Part shown: positions 11,547-23,537 of the stretch, one piece after another
Numbering within the stretch: position 1 is the stretch's first letter
Layout of the letters: every line of letters begins with the position of its first letter
Assembly (NCBI RefSeq): GCF_014633365.1
Contig: NC_068348.1
Span: 17,130,311-17,194,310, forward strand
Direction: 5' to 3'
Origin: Diospyros lotus
Taxonomy: Eukaryota; Streptophyta; Magnoliopsida; Ericales; Ebenaceae
DNA: 64,000 bases
Notes under the pieces: model-generated
The model's input: only the letters and a program-made list of their open reading frames with translations
Told to the model about the DNA's origin: nothing
The model's database searches: none
Program-made: the position numbers and the translations under genes

Positions 11547-13085
11547 TGATGAGTGCATAATTTCATATATTTATTTCCCTTACATATGGTCTTTTGGGTG
11601 AGACTTATGCCTTATTGTGCTGATTTATGTTTATTGTTATGGTTAAGGCAATTTTGGATAGGTTAGAATAAATTGGGCTTTTACTTAGAAAATTTTAGTT
11701 TTTTAATATTTTGATGTTTTGGGCTTATTGCAGATGTTTGACCATGTTAGAGTTAAAAACATGAATGAGGTATTCAAAGATTTTGTAGAGGGCTTCTTGG
11801 GCTTTCCAAAATGGTATTATTTGTCCAAATCTCAGTTCATTTGGGCCTCGAAACATTGCTTCGACGTTAGGGCTAAAAAGTTGGGCCAAATCCTAATCGG
11901 ATTAGAATTCTACACGAACACTGAATCTTTAAAAGAAGATAACTTGAGCTTCTAATGTCTGAATTGAGTGATTCAAAGGCCTAAATTCATATAAACATTC
12001 CGAACTAAAATTCTTAAGAAGTGGCCGAAGCCCAAACAGATTTTATCTACCCCAAAATGGGCTCATAAGTTACAAGAGTCTAGGAAGCCCTAATTCTCTA
12101 GCTGATTTTGATTCTTTGTTGGGGGTTATTTAAGGTCTTGATCCAAGCTCGAGAAAGGAAAACATTCAAGAAGAAAAAGAGGTAGAGAAGCACATCCAAG
12201 AGAAGAAAGAAGCATCCTTTTCATATTTTCACTTCTTTTTTTGTTCCTTCTCTCATTATGTGTGGCTAAACTTTGGTTTTTCAGTAGGAGGATATTTTGA
12301 AGCCATAGTGGAGAACACTATGAGATCTTTTTGAGTTTATTTGCAATCTAATTTTATCTTGAATATTCATGTATCTTCTGATTTTAATGTTTATGATTGT
12401 ATGTTTTGATTGCATAAATGACCACTATTCAATTCTTAACGCATGATCAATTGCTAGCTTGAATACCAAATCCGTAATTGTTTGGTCTTTCTTGCATAAG
12501 TAACAACTAGGGTTGATGACTATGGACAAGTTTTTGTTCAATTCCTAGGGAGTGCATGTGTTGAATTAAATAAATTGAGCTCATGTGTTTATTGTTCAGA
12601 TTTGGTCTTGTTTCCACAAAGTTTAATGCTGCCTTTGAATTAAATTCTAGAGAGCTTGTTCTAGGGTTGTTTGAAGGTAAGAGTTAATTGAATAGCTTGT
12701 TTTAATTAACTAAGATGCAAGGGAAACATTGAATCAACAGAGCTTATTGTTCTTTCTAAGGCCAAGTATTCAAGAAAAATTAGTGACTTTGGCATCAATT
12801 ATCAGTGTCAAAATCATTGGTGGATAAATCCCTTCTACCGGAAGTGTTTCTATTGATTACTTTAATCTTTTACATTTTGATTTGCCTTATTAATTTATAA
12901 TAATATTATGTTTTTAATTGTTTAAATTTCAAAATTCAAAACCCCCCAATTGTTTCTTCTCTTTATTTTAAGTTTTCAAAGGAATAGATCTAACCAATTC
13001 CTATGGATACGAGCTTGCTCATCACTATCACAATTTACATTTTTAAGAGCAAGAATTTATTATTTGTTGGATTCGACACCCACCA
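11547..13085 (+). mobile_element. Solo LTR, 1539 bp, TSD ACTAT
   Basis: It starts TGATGAGTGCATAATTT and ends TTCGACACCCACCA with perfect ACTAT duplications (11542-11546 and 13086-13090). It is nested in the solo LTR 10411-17513. A short open frame at 11719-11955 has no recognisable domain. I saw no primer site or coding region, so a solo LTR is the simplest reading. Confidence 0.85.
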
Positions 13086-13522
13086 ACTATACCCTCGGCC
13101 ACAACAACCCTCTAGCGAGAACCTACCCACAACATCGTAGTTTCATTCCAACAACAAATGAAAGGGAAACCAAGCCCTTCAAAGCACACAAGAAGAGACC
13201 CACCACCTGAGCAAGGATTCAACAAAAATGGAGGTAACTAGAAACTAACTAGCTTATTTGAAAACCTCAACCACAACCTCTAGTAATTTAACACACAATA
13301 AGGAAATACAGCGAATAGGAAAGTGACAGAACCTCTCACAAGCTGAATATCGAGTGTTATAGCAGTAAGAAGGGGAAGAGCTTTCCTAAAATGAAGAAGA
13401 CAACCACCCTAAAAGCTTGGCCGAACCCCTCATTCTTCTTCTTCTTCTTCTTCTACTGCTACTACTACTACTACTCTTTGTCAAACACTCTGCGACTATC
13501 TTTCTTCTCTCAACATTAACTC

Positions 13523-13530
13523 TATTTATA
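13523..13530 (-). promoter_or_regulatory. TATA box of the 10411-17513 LTR
   Basis: TATAAATA on the minus strand, with the ATTCGGAT-type array directly upstream of it in that direction. Confidence 0.5.
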
Positions 13531-13649
13531 TAGCTAAGAGATAGAGGGAAGCGGGTTTGGACACATGACAAGACCGGAGGAAAAGCATCCAACATCGCCT
13601 AAAAATTGGGGTTGGGTCAAGAAAGTGGTCTGGAAAGTCGTTTTTAGAA

Positions 13650-13960
13650 AAAGCTTATTCGAATACACTAGGGGTTCTTCGAATATAAAAGAGCATATCT
13701 AGATGTATGAATAACCATCCGAATACAAGAAAGAAAAAACCAAGAGGGATATCTGAATACCCAAGCACATATCCAAATACAAGACACAACCATAGCCTAA
13801 GGGGGTATCCGAATAACCACATAGGTATTCGGATACCTCACAACTTTTCTTGCATATCCGAATACACCATGCCATATTCATATATGCCAAGGACAAAACA
13901 CACAATATCCGAATACCTCTCCTCATATTTGAATACCATGCCCAACTCAAGCACCTTCCA
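13650..13960. repeat. Array of ATCCGAATAC / ATTCGGAT motifs
   Basis: About a dozen copies of ATCCGAATAC and close variants occur in both orientations, separated by 8-25 bp of unrelated sequence. Interspersed spacing makes this unlike an ordinary tandem repeat. Confidence 0.85.
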
Positions 13961-14583
13961 TCTAGATATCCTTATGATGTTTTACACTTGTGGTTAGTTT
14001 TGATGATGAAAAAAAATACTTTGTTTTATCCCCAAGTCATGAGTCAAGTTTATGGTTTTCAACAAAAATCAATTTCAAGTGCTTTGTTAAAATGAAAACC
14101 AAAATGATTTATGATTTTCTATATTAGTTGGAGATTTGCAAAGTCAAGTATTTAGTCTTAAAAGAATCTCCTAAAATGATTTTTAGATTAGCTTGAAGTC
14201 GTTAGTCAACATAGACCTAAAATTGTTCTAAGGCAAAAGACTAACTAAAACATAAATGTGTTTGATGAAAAGTATGAAAAATCATTTATGTTAATCTCAT
14301 ATTTCGAAATAAGCTTTTCATATTTTGAAGCATGCATGAAAGGTTTTGGTCCGAAATTCAAATGTCTGAAAAATTCTTTAGTTCATGCATCATGTTTCGA
14401 AACTCCTTTTGATAAGGTTTCAATATTTTTTCTAAGTTTGGAAGGTAAGCATATTATAAGGAGACATATAAGAAAATATTTTCTTTTTGAAAAACTCTCT
14501 CCCGATATTTTGATAGTTAAACATTCATTGGTGTTAAAATGTTTTTTAATGAATTTTTCAAGAAATAGAAAGTATGTATTTTG

Positions 14584-16240
14584 TGTTAGTTCTATATAAT
14601 GGCAAGTATATCCCAAGAAGGGGGGTGAATTGGGATTTGGGCAAATTTTTGATAACTTAAAAAACTTTGGCTTGCAGGACACTATGTTTCAAAACTTAAG
14701 GGAGTATGTTTCGAAACTAACCTTTTTGTTAAGTATGTTTCGAAACCTACTAAGGTATGTTTCGAAACCTTACTCACTGATTTGCAAATTTTGAAACTCC
14801 TTTAGATTTTCAAAAATAATTCTTTTAAAAACATGAACAAGGATAACAACAAGTAGAAATGAGAAATCGAGTACACACAAGATTTATAGTGGTTTGGCAC
14901 TTGCGTACTCCACTACCTTCAAGCTTACCCACTTGAAGGATTTGCATACCACAATCACTTTCACTAGCGATTAACGATACAAAGGGTTTTACCACGGTTC
15001 ACCCTAAAACCTTACACAATGAGTTTTTACGGGCTCAACTCAAACCTTACAACAAAATAAATAAAAATTATCTTTTTACAACCCAACAATTTGAATGTAA
15101 TTAAAGCACCTTACCAAATAGTTTTAACAAACCTATTGGTATGGAGTGAGAGGAGATTGAAGGAATGAGAGCTTTGGTTTCGGCTTGCTTTTCCTTTTTG
15201 CACCATAATGCACACAAAGGAATGATTGAAAGGATATTCTTTGAGAGTTCATTAGAAGGGCTTCGTTCACTTGTGCTTGTGGCAAAAATCTCTTGTAGAT
15301 GTGTAAACTTGTGTATGCATGTGAGAGAGAGAGAGATTTCTTGTCTTCAAAGATATATATATATATATATTAAAAAGATAGACTTTTGGCTAATTATAAC
15401 CATTAGAGATAAGATAATAAAGTAGGTTTCGAAACATACTTAGTAGGTTTCAAAACAACATATTTTTACATAGAGGTTTCAAAACATACATGACATGTTT
15501 CGAAACATACAGCTTTTATAGCTGGATATACACCAAGAGACAAAATGAGTGGAAGACATCTCTTTAAAAATAAAATGATTTGTTTTTATTCTGCACTTAA
15601 AACATATCTGAAATTTGAACATCAGGGTATGGGGTTTATTTAAAAAAAAAAAAAACTTTTAAAATAGCTTTTGAAATAAAGAAAAAAAGCATGACAGATT
15701 TTTAGATATTCTTCTGATAGAGTCAGATGTTTTGAAACATGAAAAGAAGGTTTCGAAACATATTTCAGAAACATGTTTCAAAACATGTTAAACAAGGATT
15801 TTAAAAACACTGCTGACACAGGTTTCGAAACATACTATATAGGTTTTGAAACATAAGCTTAGTGTTCAAATAGGTTTCGAAATACAGCATATAGATTTAG
15901 CAAAACTTGAAACCTTTTCAATATACATTTCGAAACATGTTTAGAGACATGACAGACTGATGTTTCGAAACATGATGCATAAAAATTGAATTTATTCACA
16001 CATATCAAAGAGCATTTCGAATATGTATAGAAACATAACAAAACTATGTTTCGAAACATTGAAACATAGTTTCGAAACATGATACTTAAAAAATTGAATT
16101 TTTTAAAACATTTGACCTTTAACGCCAAAACATTAATCATACATGTTTCGAAATATGAAAAACTTATTTCAAAATATGAGATTTTCATAAGGTGTTTCAT
16201 CAAACACATTTTCTCATATACCAAAAAATATAATACAACA
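14584..16240 (-). mobile_element. Solo LTR nested in its own family, inverted, 1657 bp, TSD TTTTG
   Basis: It starts TGTTAG and ends AATACAACA with perfect TTTTG duplications (14579-14583 and 16241-16245). The start is the reverse complement of the host LTR's end (CTAACA; shared 'ccaagaagg..ggtgaattggg'). GTTTCGAAAC-type motifs are dense at 15420-16190. A minus-strand (TA)n stretch at 15352-15370 could serve as TATA box, placing the array upstream of it. Confidence 0.8.
15420..16190. repeat. Array of GTTTCGAAAC motifs
   Basis: More than fifteen copies of the palindromic core TTTCGAAA, usually as GTTTCGAAACAT and variants, at irregular spacing. A few further copies are at 14300-14405 in the host LTR and 14685-14770. 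Confidence 0.85.
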
Positions 16241-16483
16241 TTTTGGAGGTGGTAAAATTGTTAAAACCTGAATTTGTAATAAAATGAAATTTCTACTTTC
16301 TAATTGTTATGGATTTTGATTTTCTAGATATTTTTATTGATTCCAAATAGGGGTACTTTCTTATTTACATTTATGTATTAAAGTAAATGGAAACTAAAGA
16401 ATTATAAATATGTTGTGGATTGTGTCATCAAGTAAAGATAATTCTATAGCATGCGAATTTCAGTGTATTTTTATCTTCGCAAA

Positions 16484-16610
16484 TTGTCGACAGTTTATAT
16501 AAAATGTCGATAGTTACAAATCTTGCTCTCAATATCTAAATGTTGATAGTCTCTACATCAAGGATGTCAACAGTTCCTAAGAAACTATCGACAGTTTATG
16601 TCACAGACAG
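16484..16610. repeat. Cluster of GTCGACAGTTT motifs
   Basis: About six copies of 'tcgacagttt' and variants (tgtcgatagtt, atgtcaacagtt) occur within 130 bp, just upstream of the TATA box at 16681. Confidence 0.75.
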
Positions 16611-16680
16611 ATTCCAACGGCTAGATTCTCCACTATTCAAGTCTCCAACGGCTATATTTTTTGAATGGCTCAAGATGCAC

Positions 16681-16688
16681 TATAAATA
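16681..16688 (+). promoter_or_regulatory. TATA box of the 13975-17335 LTR
   Basis: TATAAATA followed by purine-rich sequence; the GTCGAC cluster lies 70-200 bp upstream. Confidence 0.55.
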
Positions 16689-17518
16689 GAGATCAAAGGG
16701 ATGAATTAACACAACCAAGAGATTACATTTCAAGCTTCTAAGTGCTTACTCTATTGTGTGCTTCATTGGTGATTTTATTTCTCTCCAAAAGGCTTTATGC
16801 TTATCTTTGTAAGCTTTATGCTTATCTTTGTAAATTTATCTTCAAGCCTTGTTGTATTATTGAGAGAATTTGTAACTAGGAGTGATAACTCTTTGATCCT
16901 CTCTTATCTTGTACTACTTTGTAAAATTCCTAACTTGTTGTGCTAGAGGACTTGCTTATTGAAGCAAGGGGTTGAAATACCTAGCCTAGTGCTAGAGGGC
17001 TTGCTTGGTTAATCAAGAGGTTTTATCTTCCTAGCTTGTTGCTAAAGGACCTATCTGGAGAGATAGGAGATTTTTAGTGGATTGATTGAAAAATCCTTAG
17101 TGAGGAGCAAAGATAGTGGATTAGGCTTAGTTTAAGTTGAACCACTATATATCATTGTGTCTTTTCTTTGCTTGTACTACTTCTTTTATTTATTATTCCA
17201 AGCATTTCAATAATCCTCACTTGCACTAAAATCTTGTTTTTCCATCAAAAGGATTTTTAAGTTCAATCAATTTTTTAAAACAACCCAATTCACCCCCTTC
17301 TTGGGTATTAGTGTAATTGCTATACAAATCTAACACCTTATGCCCTATTCAAATGTAAAGCTCCCCCATTCGGACACAAAAAGCCTAAAACCAAGCATGC
17401 ATTTGGATATCATGATCTAGCCCTTAAATCCAAAACACATGCATCCACATGCTCAAGCTAATGATTAGCATAACCCCCTAATTAAATCCCGACCTCAATA
17501 ACAGGTCATTACAGTAGA

Positions 17519-18821
17519 AGACCAGTGGGTTTATGATGTTCTGCCTTAACTTATTGACACACTAAGCATCGTAACAGAAAATTTTCCACATCTCTTTTCA
17601 TACCATCCCACCAAAATTTACATCGAAGGTCTAGATACATTTTCGTTGTTCTAGGGTGGATAGTATAGCGAGCCTCGTGGGCTTCAGACAAAATCTCTTG
17701 CTTTATTTTCTCATCATTTGGTACACATATCCTTCCCTAAAATAACAAAAGACCATCGCCTCTCTGACTATAACCCAATGGAGTGAATTTCTCAACATCA
17801 TCTAATACTTGGGTAAGTTTCACATCACTAAGTTGTTGAATCCGAATCCGATTAACTAATTCAGATTGTACTCTCATATAAGCACAACATTCAATGAGCC
17901 TCTCATCTGGAGTAGAGATAGATAGCTCACTCATGTGTTCGAACAACTTCCACTCCTGGAGCATCATGGCTGCTATAGACACTCCACACTGACTTAACGC
18001 ATCTGCTACCACATTTTCTTTTCTCAGATGATATAAGATTTTGCAATCATAGTCTTTGACTAACTCCACCTAGCGCTTTTGTCTCATGTTTAATTCCTTC
18101 TCAAAGAGAAGGTACTTTAAGCTCTTATGATTTGTATAGATTTCCAATTTTTTATCGTACAAATAATGTCTCCAAATCTTAAGGGCGAATACTACGGTTA
18201 CCAATTCCAAGTTGTGCATAGGATAATTTGTCTCATGTTTCTTCAATTGCCTCGAGACGTATGCATTTACACATCCTTCTTGCATTTGCACACATCCCAA
18301 CCCTGCATATGAGGCATCATTATAAATGATGAATTTTTCCTCCCTCTTTGGAATAGCTAACACTGGGGTCGTAGTTAACCTTCTCTTTAACTCCTAGAAA
18401 CAATTCTCACTAGCTTCATTCCATTCAAATTTTACTCCCTTATGAGTTAGTTTGGTCATGGGTTAGGATAAATGGGAAAAACCCTTTATAAATCTTCTAT
18501 AATAACCTGCCAATCCCAAAAAAATTTGAATATTGATCACCATAGTGGGTCAGGGCCAATCCATCACAGCCTTTATCTTTTCAAGGTCCACTGAGATCCC
18601 TCACCTGAAATCACATACCCAAGGAAACCTACATGTCTTTGCCAAAAATCACACTTGCTAAACTTTACATATAGCTACTTCTCCCTAAGTCTTTACAAGA
18701 CTATGTTGAGATACGCCTCATGCTCCTCAAGGCCTGGTGAGTAGATTAGGATGTCATCAATGAATACTATAACAAAGGAATCCAAATACTCCCTAAAAAC
18801 CCTGTTCATCGAGTCCATAAC
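17519..18821 (-). pseudogene. Gypsy RT C-terminus, RNase H and integrase zinc domain (minus strand)
   Basis: Read downward from 18821: RT residues [10 protein letters not shown], then [13 protein letters not shown] (the catalytic F-I-D-D of gypsy RT, intact), then a frameshifted link. Next comes RNase H ([53 protein letters not shown]) and the Gypsy spacer (KDYDCKILYHLRKENVVADAL). The integrase HHCC zinc domain follows (about 17740-17520: EAHEARYTIHP, CLVCQ). Stops and shifts occur, for example at the RNase H boundary near 18069. It joins the RT start at 20690-21034 across the solo LTR 18822-20684 and the integrase core at 9995-10405 across the nest 10411-17513. Confidence 0.85.
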
Positions 18822-20684
18822 TGTAACCCCCCATTTTTCAAATATACAATGATGTTAAATAGAAGGTAATATCACACATGGGCGTTATGGAAATCCTTAC
18901 CAATGGAAGCGAATGATCGAACTTGAAAGCTAAATAACAAGGATTTTCACTATGTAGTCTTGGTATAAGTACAACTGTGATACATAAATTTCAAAAAATC
19001 CAACAAATAAACTCATAGGATCATAACAACCTCCTTATACGATGTTCACAGTGCATCATTCGAGATATTTACAGAGTGACTATGACACATAACCCTTAAA
19101 GAATAAAGACAGACCCCAGCTTTATCGCAACCCCTATTGCTATAGTATTGGTAGTACAACGCTTACAAGTATGATCCATGTCCATCTAAAATTAGTGAAA
19201 ATGACAAAAAACCCAAGGGTTACAATAGCTCCTTTTTATACAAAGATCCATAGTACATAACTAATCAAAAATTAAACTAAACTTCAGCCACCTCTTTATC
19301 ATTTCCTTTACTTGTCTCTAGGGTACCTGACACCTTTGAATATGCCGATATAAGATATGAACATTTTAGTGAGTGATTAAAAAAAGGGATTTCGTGCATG
19401 AAAATGCAATATGCAAGTATATCATGAGATTCCCCTTTCCGTGGTAGTGAGGCAGGATGTTGCAATCATTCCTGCTGGTCATCATGTCCAAACTCCACAT
19501 CCTCATCGCATGGGCACGTGATCCTTCCCGATTACACATCATGACCCTGAAGTCACTAGCCACAGTCACAAATGTCGTGATGTATGAAGAACGAAAATAA
19601 TATGCTTTACTAAGGAAATGCATGATATACAAGCCACAAACCACACAAATGAACCAACAAATGTCCAAGATGTCACAAATAGTATGCAGGAACCACTCAC
19701 CTTGTTTTACCTTTTGGATGTACTATTCACAGTTGTCGAGTTTGGGTTTTCTGTAGTAAACACGAGTTTTCATAAAACAAACACCAAATATTTTTACATA
19801 AACATGTTCTAAATAATTTTTTTTTTTTTTTGAAAATTTGTAGGGGAAAAAGAGTAGCCGCACGCCTTCATGTACCCTGGGAAGATGAGCCACCAATTAT
19901 CTTCTCCTACGATGACGCGATAATCTCTTAATTTTTTAGCCTTTTCTCCCTCATTTTAGCTCTGATTTAGCCCTTGTTGTTCCTTTGGCCTCCTCTCTCT
20001 CCTCTCTACCTGATTATAAGCTTAAACCAAACTTACCTTGCTTTTTTTTTTTTTGGTAATTTTGGCTTAGATTCAAGCAAAGCTTTTAATTTTCTGACGA
20101 GACCCATTTCTCTCTTGTTTCTTCACCAATTTCACTCTTTCTTCTTCTAGAATTTCCTACTTACTCTCAAGAACATATCCCTCACCTTTAACCCTATCAA
20201 TTTGGCCTAGTTTTGGCTCAAATTCCAATGAGATGCTTTGGGTTAAACTTGAGGCCTATTTATAGAGTTTTTTGGCCAATCCTGTATTGCCACCTCGGGG
20301 TCATTAATGAGGCTTCATCAAAACTTTCAAATAGCCAATAGTTTTCTGTCACATGCCCCGCCACCAATGCACCTTGGTTTATGAACCTCATCATGACTTC
20401 CAACAGTCTGTTTAGCTAGTTCGTTTCTCTAGTGACGTCGTTACAAGTTTTCAAAAATCATACCTCGGCCCAAAGCTTTGTACTACTATACTTTGGCCCG
20501 AGCCTTTGTGCTATTGCACCTTGACCTAAACCTTTCAAAGATTTCACTCTTGCCCTGGTCTTTTCGAAAATTGCACTTTTACCCTAGTTCAAATACTGCA
20601 CTTTTAACTCAGGAATTTCACAATCCTTTGGGGAATATCTTATTTCCTCAAATATATGATTTTATAAAATTCTTGGGTGTTACA
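18822..20684 (-). mobile_element. Solo LTR in a gypsy RT gene, 1863 bp, TSD ataac/ataaa
   Basis: It starts TGTAACCCCCCATTTTTC and ends TTGGGTGTTACA; flanks are ataac (18817-18821) and ataaa (20685-20689), one mismatch. A minus-strand TATA box is at 20257-20264. The first ~130 bp and the last ~200 bp resemble the solo LTR at 60453-62582 (for example 'tgggcgttatggaaa.ccttacca'), so both are one family. It interrupts the RT between the motifs NAPT.F and MDSMNRVF. Confidence 0.8.
20257..20264 (-). promoter_or_regulatory. TATA box of the 18822-20684 LTR
   Basis: TATAAATA on the minus strand. Confidence 0.5.
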
Positions 20685-20689
20685 ATAAA

Positions 20690-21785
20690 GATTGTTGGGG
20701 CATTCATCAATCTAAATGGCATGACTACAAATTCAAAGTACCCATATCGAGTACGAAAGGTTATCTTCTGAATATCATCTTCTCTAACTCATACTTAGTG
20801 ATAGCCAAATTTCAAATCTATCTTAGAAAAGACTGAGACTCTACGTACTTGATCCAGTAAGTCGTCCACATGCAAAAGTGGGTACTTATTCTTTAATGTT
20901 ACTTGATTCAACTGACGATAATCTATACATAGCCTCATCAATCCATCTTTCTTCCACACAAATAATACTGGAGCCCCCCAAGGTGAAGAACTAGGGCGTA
21001 TAAACCCCTTATCAATTAACTCATCTAATTGCATTTTTAACTATATAAGGAGCCTTAGAGATAGGCTGGGTACTTGGCACCAATTCAATTGAAAACTCAT
21101 CTTCTTTCGGGGGCAACCAATGTTGTAGCTCTTTCGGAAACACATCCAAAAAACCCCGTACCACTAGTATCTCTGATAATTCCAACTTGTTGTCTGTGCT
21201 TATGGTCACAAAGGTAAGGTATGCCTCACAACCTCACCATATCAACCTCTCCGCTTTCATTACCTAAATCAAGGGAGTGGAGCTCATCATCTTAATACCC
21301 TAATACACAATAGCTGGCTGCTGGGGTAACTCAAAATAAGTTATCTTCTGGCGACAATCAAGCTTGGCATAATGTCGAGATAGCCAATGAATGCCCACAA
21401 TAAGGTCAAAGTCCTTAATGTGAAGCGCTATTAAGTCCCCAGTAATTCCCTGTCATGTACCATAATTTTACAATCTTTAAATACCTCACTATCCATTGAC
21501 ACCATGTTCCCCAGAGTGGTCACAGTCAAGCTATGTGGCAATGTAATTTGAAGAAAAGGTACATGGCATACTGTCCATGGTGTATAGAATGAGTAAGTGG
21601 AACCTGTGTCAAAAAGCACACATACATCAGTACCATATAGGCAGACAATACCTTACACAGTGTTATTACCCTTCTCCGTGTCTGTTGTAGTCACTGTAAA
21701 TACTCTCCCCTGAACATGGGGTTTGTCAGTAATGATAGGTGGTGCTGCATCACTCATCCTGCAAATAAGAAATGCTTTTATTGGT
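20690..21785 (-). pseudogene. Gypsy protease and RT N-terminus (minus strand)
   Basis: Read downward: the protease is at about 21720-21400 with active-site FDTGSTYSF and VHDRELLG; the linker is at 21209-21021 (ILVVRGFLDVFPKEL, SIELVPSTQPISKAPY). The RT start is at 21034-20795 ([54 protein letters not shown]). Motif order and spacing are those of chromovirus-type gypsy pol. Separate frames and stops show decay. Gag is missing: just above 21785 the sequence changes to an unrelated LTR fragment. Confidence 0.85.
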
Positions 21786-22075
21786 GTGCGCGGTTGATCA
21801 CGGGAGTCTCATTCAGGCCTTCTGAGTGTTTTGAGAGTCTTGTCACCAACGTGCGCTAAGAGTCTTGATGATCACGTGGGTCTTGATGACTGAGAGCCCT
21901 TGATGATCGAGAGACCCTTGATGACCTAGTTATCCTTGATGACCAAGAGACCTACAAGACGAGAGCACTGTTAGGGGCATAGGTGGGTGTCCTCTCGTAA
22001 ACCCTCCAATGCCTAACTTAGTTCCCGAGAGTAAAAGTGTGAAAATGTACTAAGAGTGCCCAAGAGCGCGTACCT
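21786..22075 (+). repeat. Tat-like LTR fragment with CTTGATGA repeats
   Basis: About six copies of 'cttgatgac/cttgatgatc' alternate with 'gagagtc/gagagacc'. The line 'ccctccaatgcctaacttag' nearly matches one in the LTR at 1165-2330. Both edges abut unrelated element sequence. Confidence 0.45.
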
Positions 22076-23040
22076 TTCAATGAATTGAGGAATGAAATTA
22101 AGGGGCTTTTGTTTTCCATGAGTTAAGGATCCATTATGGAAAATTTAAGGCATTTTGGTGATCGTTTGAGGGGGTTTCAAGGCTTGATTTGAAAATCAAG
22201 GTGGGCGGCAAGGCCGAGCCTGTAAATGGCCAGTTGAAGCACCTCCAGACCTCCTTTCGAGCATTGGGGCATACCATAGTAATCGAATGGAAGAGAGTTT
22301 CAAGGCTATGTGGTCGATTTCATCGCCGGTGATCACCGATGACGGAGAAGACGACTGATGCGTGAAGCTCACATGCCGTCACTCGCCCTAGCGCATGTGG
22401 GTGCATAGCCAATTAGGTTTTTCTGATTTTTTTTTTAAATTCCAAGAAAATTATTTTAGAATTTTTGGTGTAAAAAGATTTGGAAAAATATTGATGTAGG
22501 TATTTATTTTGGAATTTCTAGAGAAAATAATTGGAGAAAAATAGTAAAAAAGGCAAGAAAATTATGAAAAAATAGTTTTTCTTAATTATTTAAATAAATA
22601 TCTTGAATAAGGTGCTTTGTGACTTGAGGTGAAGTAGTTGGTGTGAATCTCGAAGTTTGGCACGAAAATCGAGGCAAGTGCACACTTTCGAGATATTCTA
22701 AACTTTGTAAAAGGTAAGTGATACTATTCAATTGGATTTTGTTTATGAAAATGGCTTGTAAGTGGTTCAACCCCAAAAACCTGATTTTATGTAAATGTTT
22801 TCATCATGTTGTCATGTCTTGATGTGAGCATGTCATGTAGATTGCATTTACATGTATTGATGACAAAGTATGCATATGAGCATGATGAGATTCACGGTCA
22901 TACGTTGCATGGGTTCGGGATTAGATACTGGCATTGTTGCTATGCCACGGGTGCACCCATACACCTCGATCTGGCAGGGAGATTATAAAAATGACGGGTA
23001 ATCTTAAGGTGCGGTCGACCCAAACATAAGATTTATGATG
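22076..23040 (+). mobile_element. 5' LTR remnant of the chromovirus at 26560-33143
   Basis: It is collinear and highly similar to 31662-32625 inside the 3' LTR, from 'gaattgagg.atgaaattaa' to 'caacccaaacataag'. It lacks the first ~870 bp and the last ~520 bp of the LTR. The orientation matches the gypsy coding sequence downstream, so it is best read as that element's 5' LTR, truncated on the left and broken on the right by the repeat that starts at about 23041. Confidence 0.7.
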
Positions 23041-23537
23041 TTATTGATTGATGCTAAAAAATTCTGAAATTTTATTGTATTTTTACTGCCTCTTAATCCA
23101 CTTAATAAGCTAAAAAAATATCAAAGAATACTTGTTGCAGCCCAAGGGAAGAAAAAGAGATTAAGGGATTAATTTATCCTTCAAAGGCATGATCGAAAGA
23201 GGAAAGGAAGAAGAAGCCAAGAAATGAAGATGTTCTGATGAAGTATAACATATTCGAAAGAAGGCTGAGTAATTCGAATGAGTGTTCAAAAGATATTCAA
23301 AGATGGAGCAAATCGGATGGAAGATAGTCAAGATCATTCAAATGAATTCTTCAAAACATTCGAATATAAAGACCATAGGAATGCATTCGAATGAGGTTCT
23401 CCTAATTCGAATAAGAAGCAGGAAATCAAGAAGTCAAGGTAATTCATATATCTCGAAATTATTCGGATGAAAATGATACATTCGAATGTCTCCTAAGTCA
23501 TTCGAATGAATTGAGAATGAGAAGATATTCGGATGAA

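Larger units (their letters stand above)
13975..17335 (+). mobile_element. Solo LTR (net ~1.7 kb) with a same-family LTR inside, TSD CCTTA
   Basis: It starts TGATGTTTTACAC and ends ACAAATCTAACA with perfect CCTTA duplications (13970-13974 and 17336-17340). TATAAATA is at 16681-16688. GTCGACAGTTT-type motifs lie just upstream (about 16484-16610). The end carries 'cccaattcacccccttcttg', which I associate with Sirevirus-like copia LTRs, though not firmly. The insertion at 14584-16240 is the same family in the opposite orientation, which produces the large imperfect inverted repeat seen here. Confidence 0.8.
10411..17513 (-). mobile_element. Solo LTR (net ~2.2 kb) carrying two nested insertions, TSD GTAGA
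   Basis: It starts TGTGGAACC and ends GGTCATTACA with perfect 5-bp duplications GTAGA at 10406-10410 and 17514-17518. Removing it restores the gypsy integrase frame. Own sequence is 10411-11541, 13091-13969 and 17341-17513. A minus-strand TATA box is at 13523-13530, and ATCCGAATAC/ATTCGGAT motifs crowd 13650-13960, upstream in this orientation. The box 'gtgagtcacaagactcagca' (10818-10837) is the reverse complement of a box found in three other LTRs here. A run of CTT/CTA triplets lies at 13433-13474. Confidence 0.85.

Noticed and set aside
14220..16230. A DNA transposon with long inverted termini
   Set aside because: The inverted repeat is explained by an LTR inserted in opposite orientation into the same family; both have their own TG...CA ends and 5-bp duplications.
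13650..16610. Possible CRISPR-like arrays because of short repeats with spacers
   Set aside because: This is plant nuclear DNA; the repeats are too short, in both orientations and irregularly spaced, and lie in LTRs.
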